From Aquatica leii (lineage: Eukaryota > Arthropoda > Insecta > Coleoptera > Lampyridae): a DNA stretch of 64,000 nucleotides. This document shows positions 10,298 to 21,330 of the stretch, piece by piece. Every line of letters starts with the position of its first letter. Positions within the stretch are counted from its first letter, which is position 1. The stretch spans positions 86,833,389 to 86,897,388 of the forward strand of contig CM069435.1 in assembly GCA_035610365.1 (NCBI GenBank). The letters are read 5' to 3'. The position numbers were made by a program, and so were the translations under genes. The notes beneath the pieces are model-generated. The model had not been told where the DNA came from, made no database searches, and was given only the letters and a program-made list of their open reading frames with translations.

Positions 10298-12744
10298 CTA
10301 GTCATTAGTTTTTGCGTTAGATTTTTTCTGGTGAATTCGCTTGTGGTAACTTTGAGCCAACGAATTCACTATAGATACGACAAAATACAAAATCATCGCT
10401 AAAACGAACTTTTCGAACAGTGATCCTAAAATACTACCAGACTCGTGCGTGCGCGCGTGTCTGTGCAATTTTGATTTTTGATTATCTAAAAACGCTTTAA
10501 ATGGTTCTTGTAATTTTGAACCGATCACCGGTATCGTGCTTAACCATTCCAACGCAGTCACAATTAGAGTTTCGTTAAAAGCGATAATCACAAATAGTTT
10601 TTGTATGTGCATCTTTATAACCGCTTTTCCTATCAAAGTTGCACCAAAAAACGTCCAAAACGGTACGAGGAAATGTCCGCACGTTATACCCGCCAAGTCA
10701 AAGAGAGGATTTGGTATCTGTAACAAGAAAAATAAAGTGTCGAAGTTAAACAAGTCGGGTACTTACACTTGCGCACGCTAGGATACCTAAAAATCCTACT
10801 CGTTGCACTATGTGTTCGACCATCAGCTTGCCGCGTTCTATCAGCGTCAAGTGCTCTTTACTATTTTCTTTGCGTTGTAGTTCCTCAAATTCCCTAAGAT
10901 CGTCATCGTCTTCTGGATCAAATCTATAGCAACAGTCAATTAAAAATTAACCTAATTATGATTCCAAGAAATAAAAATATTTTTACATTAATTTTGAAAG
11001 ATTATGCCCGAAACTGAAGGCACAAATCGGCATATCAGTCAGATCTAAGTAGCTTGTTCCTAGCTTAGATAACAATGTAGGGGTCTTCCTATTTTGTTGT
11101 GGTAATAAAACAGGAATGACAACCAGATTATTAGCGCGCGAGTCTGAATTTCTTTTCTAACTAACGCCAGAAGGGCTAACTGAATGAAAAGGATAAAAAT
11201 ATAAGCACTTACCCTGATAGCCTTGCAGCCCGAGCCATAAAATAAGGTGGAAGTTCTCCTAAAGCAGTACCAGCACCCCAGCACATCGCCTCCAACCTCA
11301 CTTTAGACATAATTGTCAGAATCGAAATGGCATAAGAATCCTCAATCGATGGACAAATAATCCTGAAACCGAAACAATCATACGACTTAACAACACTAAA
11401 GAGATAACATACTCATCTGGATAAGGCGGTTCGGGAAAATTAAGAGAGTTGCATTCGTACGCTGCCAAAGTGACTTTCGCAATATGAGGCCCTAGATACA
11501 ACAGAAACGTGTGCAAGCCAGTGCCAAGCCCGACCGATGACAGTATCCCCAAACCGGTCCAGTACAAACACCACAACAACTGTTTATACACCTCCTGCAC
11601 AACCGCCTGATGTGGCCCGTTTAATTTAGTTATAGTTGTTAATAGTAATACTGACAATGCGACCGTTACGACAGTTTTTTTATATTCTAAAGTTCTACAA
11701 TAAAACAAACGAATAAAAAAAACAATTGACTCGATCGATAGATCTTAGTTACTTTTTGCCGAAAGTGTACATTAAGAAAAATATTTCTTTGGTAAAATAC
11801 TCTAAAGTTCGTATTGGTTGTTTCCATATAACAATTTTGTCTCTTTCTTCACGTTCCCGTTGCTTCTTCAAACGATTTGACGAATTCGTCGGCTTCGACG
11901 AGTTTGATGAAGCAACATTACCGTTGGCAGTGTTGGTAATAGTCTTTCGAGCATTCATCATCATTTTATGTCCCAACCGTTGGAGCTGCAAAACAAAAAA
12001 TAAGTTGTGGTAATTCAACAAAACACGTTCAATACTACAGTGTTATCGTCGGCATATTCCGGTTGCAATTCTATAATCAAATTCGATTTTGAGAACATGT
12101 TTTTTTTTTCGATTTAAGGACATACACGAAACAATAAAATCCATGCAACATGCTACTTACCTCGTCCAAGTTATAAAAAAAGAAAGTTAAGCAATTACCT
12201 GCTCTAACAAAGCATTACGACTTTAAGAAAATTGTTAAAATTTCTGATTTGCACTACAAAAGTGCTGCCAACTAACACACAAAATCCTAAGCAATTTGAT
12301 CCTATTTCTATAAATATTTTAGACTTTATTTGAAGACAAAAGTAATGGGTAGAAACAAAGCTACAGGTCTCCTACGACAATTATTAAGTAAATCATACTT
12401 AGGAGAGGAAATTTAACACTGGTAACCACAGAAACGTGGTAAACTTTTAGTACGAAGACAGAAACAATTGCACACAACATGCCTACTACATAAGACACAT
12501 AAAGCGTGCAAAACAAAACTAAAATTAAAACGCATACCAATTCGACTTTTGTACCAGTAGTTTTTTGACCTCTCCTTCTACACTCGGCCTTTAACTGTTC
12601 TTTAGTAAGCGTAAGTAGATCATCGGGAACTTTATGTCCCTTATTGTTAGTGGTAAGGGTCTGTTGAGGTATAGTACGATTTGTCAAATTAGTCACTGGT
12701 ATAGAATTGTGCGAGTTTCGTGATCTAATTCGTTTTCCGGCCAT
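10298..12744 (-). CDS. VMP1: VMP1, vacuole membrane protein 1, with N-terminal SAP motif
   Basis: Six coding exons (minus): 12,744-12,538; 11,985-11,753; 11,694-11,413; 11,362-11,213; 10,923-10,767; 10,717-10,298. All junctions are GT-AG and in phase, giving 482 residues against about 406 in human. VMP1 is a multi-pass ER protein of the DedA/VTT family that scrambles phospholipids and is needed for autophagosome formation and lipoprotein release. Signature stretches include [50 protein letters not shown] and [20 protein letters not shown], plus a basic C-terminus. The extra length is N-terminal: exon 1 and the start of exon 2 (about residues 45-78) form a SAP helix-turn-helix motif, [17 protein letters not shown] continued by LQRLGHK across intron 1. 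The start is the first in-frame ATG, 12,742-12,744. Confidence 0.95.
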
Positions 12745-15700
12745 TACCTGAATTCAATTCGCATGCAGTTAGTATAAATGAAACGTTATAATAGACCATT
12801 AAAAAACACAATGTTTCTACGCTACATGACAATGATTCGGCTAATCAGTTGAAAGGGCAAATGTCATCTTGTATGTTGGATCGCATGCGACACACATATA
12901 GCTGTCGTATTTAAATTAAAAAACAGATCTTGAAAAGCTTGGCGAACACAAAAGCTTTGAATCACATAAAATTAACCTAAAAAAATTTGGCCAAAAGCGA
13001 CGTCACCTCAGAATTCGTTTTATATTTTCCCTATACGCTTTTAGGCTAAAAAAATACTCAAATTAAGCGAATGTTAAACACTTACTTAATTAAAAAGTAC
13101 GTAAAAACCACATCACACAAATCTTCTGGGATTTCTTTAATTTTTTTTAACTTGACAACTGACAACTACGCAGTGGCGTCACGTTTTTGCCATTGACTTC
13201 CACGTTAGCAATTTATTTTTATTACAGAAACTATAAGAAAAGTAAATAAATCATGTTTTATTTACCTTTTATATTAGATAACGTAAAAGTCATAAACAGT
13301 AAACGTTTTGTTATTGTAATCTAAATAAAAAGGTATCACAAGCAGAGGCGTGCGCACACAGATTTTCTAAAAGGGTTTTTTATTATTATTATTTTTATTT
13401 TTGTAGTTATATCTGGGGGATGAGGGCTTTTATTCTACATTGTTAAAAAATATTCATTTTATATGCTTTTTGCGTCTAATCTCTCTTTTATTTGTTTTTT
13501 TTAAACGTTTTTTTTTAACTTTTTTTTAACTACGTACGAAAAAAGTTTTTTTATGTTTTACCCGTTTGCTAGTTTTTAAAAACTATCTTCAACAACTTGT
13601 GCAAATATACTCGAACTTGAGCCTGAATTGCGTTTAAGCTTTCTTTTCGTTCTTACTTTTCTTTTATATTCTAGCTATGTGCCCTTTTTTCTCCGTATTT
13701 TTTTCCGTTTTGTTTCTTGTTCTTATATCACATTCTTATATTCATGTAGTCATTTCTTAATTTGGTTTTTTTCTTTTCAATTTTTCTCTTCAAGTTTTAC
13801 TTCATACACGGAAGCAATTAGACTCGATTTTCACTTTCTTCTGTTTTTCTTTTTCTAATCAGGTTTTTTTTATAATCCTACCAAATCAACTACTTTTAGT
13901 TTCAAAATTGTTCGTCTTTGTTTTTTATTTCCGTTATTCTTTGAAAAACAATTTTAAACGCAGTGTTCTTTAGTCTTTTCTTATTCAGATATTTTCACAT
14001 ATATTTTGTTTGGCAATTGTTTTTTGTCTTTTTTTTCTTTTGCGTATTTGTTTGTAATTTTATATATCGGTTGTTTTGGTTTATTTCTTTATGTATTTTG
14101 ATCTAGTTTTTTAAATTTTGTTTTAACATTTATTACAGAAAACGTATTTGCTTTAATTTTTTTTCTATTCTGTATTTCACATTAGTTCTCGTTTGTTGTC
14201 TGCTGCTTTTATATTTCTTTAATTTTTTTTAAATATTCTTTTTATGTTTTTTTTCCTCTTTCATTTTATCAGTTTTACAAATTGTTACACATAAAAAATA
14301 TCTCCTCGTATTTTTACTCTTCCTGGTGTACGTTAAAAGTTGCTTCTTGTAAGGTAAATAATTACCAAAACTAGCAATTTTAAAAGGTTCAACTTCCGAA
14401 ATCTTACTTTTTTCTGTCGTAAATGAAAAACTCGAATAAATTGAAGAAACATGAATGCAAGTCTAACAATACAAGTACGTGCTTTCTTTATCTACATTTT
14501 TCTCAAAAAATAAACTAGAATAACCTTCTGTTCTTTCACCAAATACAATCTGACGTCCCAAAAAAACAAACTGTCTAATGCGCTTGTTTTTCTTGACAAA
14601 AATTGTAAGTATGTGTATTTTAGCGCGAGCAACTGAAATGAAGACCTGCTATTATACTGTTGCTTAAAATTACAAATTTGACCCGGAGGCTTAAGGCTGA
14701 CCACAATATTATTTACAAGATCGTATATAGAGATAGAATAAAGAATTAGTGTTAATGTTGTCCGGCTGGAGACAGTGTATTTAAAACAAACTAAGTTGGC
14801 CAAAGATAGAAGCTTTATTATTCTGCTCAAATAAAGAAATCGAGCGAGTAAATCAAATGACGCGTTTGACCAAATTATAGAAATTTTATAATTACAGAAA
14901 AAATACAGCAAATTTGCTCCTGTATCCGAAGTCAAAACGTCTGTAGAGCCGACATACGATCTTTATAAAAAATTTGGGTTCGAAAGACCAAAACATGTTT
15001 TTTTTATTTAACCTAACTACTTATGCATACATAGGTTTTGAACATGACCTAAAGAAACGCATTTAACAAACTAGACTACCCAAGAAACAGAAGGTTTATT
15101 AATAAATAGTTACGGTACTTTGTGAAAAGCAAATTTTTTGGCACTGCCGTACTTTATGTCTATAACGTTTTATATTAAATTTTGTTAATACTTGAAGTTT
15201 TGTTCTAAATGTTACTAAATATTGTTGCTTTATAAGGTAGTTTATAATCAACAAAAATTAGTTCTTTGAGAAACGACTTTGCGAATATATAAAGAAATGA
15301 AGAAGAATTAAATGACATCCATACAAACTAACCTACATATTAGTATAGTGCGTTGCCGAATAACTAGGCGTTAATATATAATTCCTTTCTAAAATCTACC
15401 TATTAACGCAAAATTAAACAAAACAAGAAATGCGGGTAAAAGGTAAACGACATCTTTATTTTTAAACGTAGTTAATGTCATAACACTCTACTATATGTGA
15501 CTACTTCTGCATATTAGTTACACAGTCAGCACATCCTGTTCAACTTATTCTTTAATTAATAAAAAAATCATTTCGCCGTTAAAATTATGTAATTTCAATT
15601 GCGTTTCATCATGTTCTTAAACGTATTATCCCCAATTAGTAAACGAAAGGAGCAACAATCCGTGTTTGTTGTTTTTCTCGTTTGCGCAAAAAAGCCGAAT

Positions 15701-18091
15701 TAAAAAAATTTAATTAATAAGCGAAAACGTCGAGTGACTGACCCATGAAATATAATCAGCATAATTTTGAATATTTTCTATTAAACTGAATTAAAAAAAA
15801 CTTGGATAAATATAATTTGCCAGAAATACTCAAGGTTGATTATATGTAAACACCAGCTTTGGTTAATATTACGAAATTCTACGAAACGTTTATTGCTTTA
15901 ACGTAACTTAGACTCAACTTTCAATCAACGCGTTTTGCTTATGTTGAGTCTGATGTCTAATTTTGTGGTGTAATCGCATCACCTAGCTATGCAAGGACAC
16001 CTAGGTTTGAAAATTCACTTTAGCTTAAGTTTTGAACATAGACAATCGATTATTTTGTAAACAACGAAATGGTGCTTCGATATGTTGAAACTTAGAAGTA
16101 CCAAGCATTGCCGTGCAAGAGATTTCAACGATCGATTAAGAACTAATTTCGCATAAAAATATTGTCAATATCATATTTTGGTAAAGTCATTATTTTGATT
16201 GAAGGTACTTCAACAAGTTGTCTCTAAATGTCAACACAATTTTGCACCAATTTGGCTTTGAGCCAACTGCTGTTAAGTAAACTGCAAATGAGTAGGAAAT
16301 TAGATGCATCAGCATTTATATTACGGCACAGAAACGTATGTAAAGAGCAGGTAGCAAAATTTCTGATACTGGTTAAAAGTATAAGAATTTTTAAGTAAAA
16401 ATTTATTTTAATTTTCGAGTTTGAACAATTGATGGTTTCTAAGTCAACGTATATTTTTTTTAACAACAAAAGTTTAGGTTAGGTTGAAGCCTACTAGGAT
16501 AACGCACCGCTTTTTTTTGAGTAACTGCAACCACAAACAAGTTTTTTGACCTTATTATTTTGTTTTGGATTACCCATTATGCAAATCAATTCCTGTCTGG
16601 ATAAAAATGACATCAAATAATGCTAATTTACTTTAGCTTTTTTGCGATTAGCGCGTCTCGTTCTCGAATTTTCCGACTAGTAATTGCGTTTTTCCTTCTA
16701 CGAGTAGATTCGTTTCCAACAAAAAAACAGTTTTTTGTTTCAAACAAAATTTAAGTTATTTATCACTGCTTAAACATCAAATCGCGTAAGTCATTAAACA
16801 TTTATAAAGTAGTTGAAGATTTTTAAATATTTATGGAAAAGTCTAGACGCCACTTTTATTTTAATACGCGGTCCCGTGCTCGAGAATTCATTTTCATATT
16901 TGTAACGACGAATGTAAATTTTTGAACGGAAAACTTATTAAACATTTTGTTTTTACAACTTTATTATTTACGGTTGTAATTGCTAGTACAAATAAAAGTA
17001 AGTTTAGGAAATGAAAACAAACAGCCTACTGCGTTGATACTAACATTACAGCGATTAGCTTTACAAAGTTAAGACAGTAACTTAATATTTTAGGTTTCTA
17101 AATCTTAACATTTTAATCTAAAATAGATTTAACCTAAGTATAATGTAGGTTTAACCTAAGGTAAAGAATAAAAACAATGATTTGTTATCAGTGCGTGGTC
17201 TTGATTTGAAAAACTCGATTCAAAATGTAAACATTTAATAATGCATAAAGTAGTATAAAATACGATATGCAAATATCGTAGTCTGAATAATTTTCTAACC
17301 TGCGTATCTATAAAAGCGGGCCCAATTCTTAGTTTCACATTGTACTGCGTATATTCGTGCAAAAGTGGTCAGATGTGATAAACAAATACAAAGTAAGTCA
17401 TACTCTTTCTTATTACAGTTTTTGTTGTCGTAGTATAAAAATATGCGCATTTTTTTGTGACAAAACGTGCTTCATCTCGTGCTGAATCTTCTAATAATTT
17501 TGTCGCGCCTTAAATATTTTTTTTTCAGCGGTTTACACTTTTTTGTGTGCAGATTCGCTGTTTTTATTATTGAAACTTAAAGCCAAAATTTACTCGATTT
17601 AAGAAATTCAAATTAATGTTTCTCGTAATTATTTTTTTAAATTTTGATTTATTATTAATTGACAGTTGTTTATTCTCTATATTAATTAATCAGTTTTTAT
17701 GTTTGTTTTTTACATAACATATTTTTGTTGAACGCATTTTTTATTATACATGGTAGTTGTTATTTTGTTTTTTAGCTTGTCGTGTTTAGTTTACGAAAAT
17801 TTGGTATTTTTTTCTTAATTTAAATCTCAATACTGCGTAAAAAATTTCCACGAAAAAAAATTTGGAATTTTTCCAAATATTAATTTAAAATATCCCGCAA
17901 GTACCAGTCACCTTATTTCACTTTTAACTACACGTAATTGCTCGTAATTATTTTTCGTTGCAATTAGATTCGGTGCAATTAAGAACGATTAATGATGTTT
18001 ATTTCCGCATTTTGTTTTATCACGATTAAGTGTTTCTTTTTTTTGCACGATTGAACAAGATTTCCTGCTAGACAGAACGTCTCTAAGTTGA
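12745..18091. other. Long intergenic region between VMP1 and the secreted gene
   Basis: Over 5 kb without a supported gene. It contains the T-rich tract listed separately (13,370-14,290). A sequence at about 13,344, CAGAGGCGTGCGCACA, resembles a hAT terminus without a partner. Around 17,080-17,160 and 16,470-16,490 there are short TTAGGTT/AACCTAA-type repeats. Open frames at 14,492-14,935 and 16,224-16,469 on the minus strand have low-complexity translations and no domain. Confidence 0.4.
13370..14290. repeat. Strand-asymmetric T-rich tract
   Basis: For about 0.9 kb the plus strand is dominated by T, with many TTTTT runs broken by single C, G or A. This is low-complexity DNA with no repeat unit of fixed length. 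The ORF it generates (13,628-13,858) is a composition artefact rich in Phe, Leu and Ser. Confidence 0.6.
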
Positions 18092-18099
18092 TATAAATA
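18092..18099 (+). promoter_or_regulatory. TATA box of the secreted glycoprotein gene
   Basis: TATAAATA lies about 200 bp upstream of the start codon at 18,302. A likely 5'-UTR intron runs from a donor near 18,164 (CGGTAATAAG) to the acceptor TTTTTGCAG ending at 18,289, so transcription would start about 30 bp after the TATA box. Confidence 0.55.
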
Positions 18100-18301
18100 G
18101 CTGTCTTGTAAGTAGAAAAGAGACGACCGACGCAATTCTCGATTTCTTTGTCTTACTCATTCGGTAATAAGAATCTATAATCGAACACCTTAGTATACAG
18201 TGTACGTTAGAGCAGTCAAGAAGGAAAGAACTCTAATGTTCATTAAACGGAGAAAAAATTTGAATTTTGACTTTAATTAATTTTTGCAGAGATTTGAAAA
18301 A

Positions 18302-21032
18302 ATGTTTGTGACAAAGTTGATCTTAGTTGTTGTGGTCATTTTCGTTAAATTCGCGTGCTCTGTGCCTGTAAACCAACACGTGAAGTTTCAACAAGAAGTT
18401 AATTCAGTTAGTGATCAGGAAGACGATGTCGAGAGGAGTTTGATCGAGTATCTTGACTGGTACTACGACGAATATGTGGACCAAAACAAGAACGATATCA
18501 ACGAGGACGAAGACATTTACGAACGGATGCAATCGGATCAACCAGCGTCTCAAGATTTTGGACCTTTAAGCTCGTTGTTTGTGAATTTGTCATCGATGGA
18601 GAGTTTCAACAAGAGCGAGAACCAAAGCGACATCGAGTACATCAGGACGATGCGTAACAGGTAAGAACACTAAAACCATTATAATCAAACAAGGACTTTT
18701 GTAAAAATTCTCGTTTTTATGCAGGCGTGATAGTAAAACAGACGACAGGTAAATGTGTGTGCATGAAATTATTTAAAAAAAAACCACGAGTTTTAAATTT
18801 AACTGTTTGGCATCGCACCCGTTTGAGCTTATTTTAGTTTGACCGGTCAACTATGAATTTTCGCATGTTTCTTTAAAAAAATTGGCATGGTTTTTTTTTG
18901 TGCATGGACCGAAAAAAAGCATGCGCCTTGTAACTATACCCGAAAAGTGAATCACCAAGAGACGACCGAATTTCCGCATTCGCACCTGTCCCCAAAAAAA
19001 TGCTGTGTAAATAGAAATATGCCGAGAATGAGCTGATGCTAGTGAAATTAGAGAAACACATCCGCATTGTCGCTCGAAGCAAATTGGATCGAAATTGTTC
19101 CTCAAGGTTAATGTTTCTAAAATTTTGGGTTGTAATCGAAATTACGCACCTGTTCGTGACTAACGCGCGATAACTGTCGCAACAAAGAAAATTGGGCATC
19201 ATCATCATAACCAAGCGTCGACGTGGATCCGTTAGAACAATAAGGCGGAATTGTACAATAAACATGTATTGCGTAAGCAGACAGAATACTTGTCTGCAAC
19301 CTTCTTATTGCGTCTGTCTAGGAATGTAAAGTAAATAAAAATCGTATAAAACGTAGACAGAACCCAGACGTTATATGATTACATCGTATATCACAGACGG
19401 GAACCGACAGAGGGAGCTGTCTTATTTTTAAACTTTTAAATTAAAAAAAACCATTTGACGAATTAATCAATAATTAAAGTAACCGCAACGCGATCCGAAA
19501 CGTTTTTCGCAATAAGTAAATGTAACGCAACTACGTAGTGATATAAGATACAATTATTACATAGTAAAGGTCAATACACTGTACTAGTCTAGACAGTCAT
19601 ATTAAAAATCATATTCTACGTAATTTATTAGCAATAAACGATTAGAAAAAAGTTGTCTACCAGCTTGTTAAGTACCCGCGGAAGTGAACTACAAAAATTC
19701 AAACTAACCAGTATTTTGCATGTTTTTGTTAAAACCAATACGAGTATAATTACATAATTAATTCTAATATTTAGAACCAAAGATACGTGGATACAAATCC
19801 TAAAAGACAACATTTTGCGACAAGTGGGTCGCGTCAACACCACCCTGCCGAAACCGAAAGATAAAGTCGACATCTCCGGCTTGAATATTTCGCATTTATT
19901 CCCTGGTGGGCAAATACCAAGCGATGCCTTATTAGACGACGAGTTTATTACCGAAAAAATCAGAAGCTATTATCCTTCCTGTAAGTACCAACGACACACC
20001 AATCAAATCTAACTTTGCGTTTACAGGCGAAATACCTAAAAACACCGATCAGGACTTGTGGAAAGACGAAAACACTATGAATTTGTATTTCAATGTTGAC
20101 TACCCCGACTCGACTAGCGTCAGCATAGCCACGGCTACTTTACGTTTATACCGCACACCTCAAACCAACACCACCACCGAAACGAGTTGCGAAAACTCGA
20201 ACGATGAACAGTTAATGCGCATCTCGATTTATTGGTACACTAAATCACTCAAAAGGCAACGCGGTAAGTACCTAAAACTGCAACCTACAAATGCTATACG
20301 TTCAATTTTAGTCAAAAGACGTTTGTCTGACAGCAAAGTCATTGGAGAAAACGCCAAATGGGTCGAGTTAAGCGTACTACCTGCAACTAAAGCGTGGATC
20401 AAAGGCAAAAACCTAGGCTTAGCCGTTATCGTTGAAGACCAAGAAGGATCCCTTCTAAAAGCCGACAAATACTTCAAAGGCGCATCTTGCATGGTTGGCA
20501 CGTGTGAGTGTGCATTAACACCACTAATATTTAACGTGTTCGTTCAAACAATAACTGATTAACACTTAACTTAATCAATCTAAGCTTATCAAAGCCTCTT
20601 ATTAATTACAATTGTTTTGCAGCAACCCCAAAACCAATTCCAACAGTCATCATTGATGCTGCAAGATGGGCAAACGAATTGGAACGCATTAATGGCAATG
20701 TTGGAAGAAGTACATCGGCAACCTTATATAATAACCTATCACTGTTACCAACAGTAGACGTGTGCACACTAGAATTTCCGCAAAATACTACCCACGACCC
20801 AGCCTCGTTAAATAGTTGGCGAAACGCGTGTGATTTTAAAAGAATTCAAAAAAAGTCGAGTGCAACAACAACGAACAGTCGTCACATTAGGCACCAAAAA
20901 CAACACATGCACGATTTGAGCGTTGATCCGCGCTCTCGAATAATCGGCCAAAAGGTCATAATGACAAACGAAGAGCTAAGAAACTTCAACGCGCGTCTGA
21001 CGAACGGCACTTACTCGAACATTAACAGATAA
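18302..21032 (+). CDS. Secreted glycoprotein with TGF-beta-propeptide-like region, no cystine knot (possible anachronism homologue)
   Basis: Six coding exons: 18,302-18,660; 18,725-18,748; 19,775-19,980; 20,027-20,263; 20,312-20,503; 20,623-21,032. All are GT-AG and in phase, giving 475 residues. The protein opens with a signal peptide (MFVTKLILVVVVIFVKFACS), then an acidic Tyr/Asp-rich stretch. Next comes a region built like a TGF-beta prodomain: WIQILKDNILRQVG, later MNLYFNVDYP, ATATLRLYRTP, and WVELSVLPATKAWIKG. Nine or so N-x-S/T sites suggest heavy glycosylation. The C-terminal exon has only two cysteines, so no cystine-knot ligand is encoded. Drosophila anachronism, a glial secreted protein holding neuroblasts quiescent, has a similar length and layout as I recall it, but identity is uncertain. 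Exon 2 is a 24-nt microexon. The ATG follows a 5'-UTR acceptor at 18,289. Confidence 0.82.
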
Positions 21033-21324
21033 TCGCCGAAACATACAAACACTCACACACACATACACACGCAAATAGTTCTAGAAATACACAAGACTGC
21101 ATTTTTACTTAAGTTGATAAAGCTTTTGGACCGTTAAAAACGTGACTACGACTGAATGTGATTGTAGCAAAGATAAAGATGTTTTACGTTAAAGTACTTA
21201 AAGTTCTTTTTGTCTAATTTAGCTTTAGTTATTTATGTTTTTAGTTTTAAAACGTTCTTGTGACAATCCTATAATCATATTTAAGATCTAAACGTTGTAA
21301 ATATTGTAAATTTAAGATTGATTT

Positions 21325-21330
21325 AATAAA
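21325..21330 (+). terminator. Polyadenylation signal AATAAA
   Basis: AATAAA lies 292 bp after the stop codon of the secreted glycoprotein gene in an AT-rich 3' UTR, followed by a T/GT-rich stretch. Other AATAAA strings nearby are possible alternatives. Confidence 0.5.

Noticed and set aside
13628..13858. 76-codon open frame, Phe/Leu/Ser-rich
   Set aside because: Product of the T-rich tract; no domain, no splice context.
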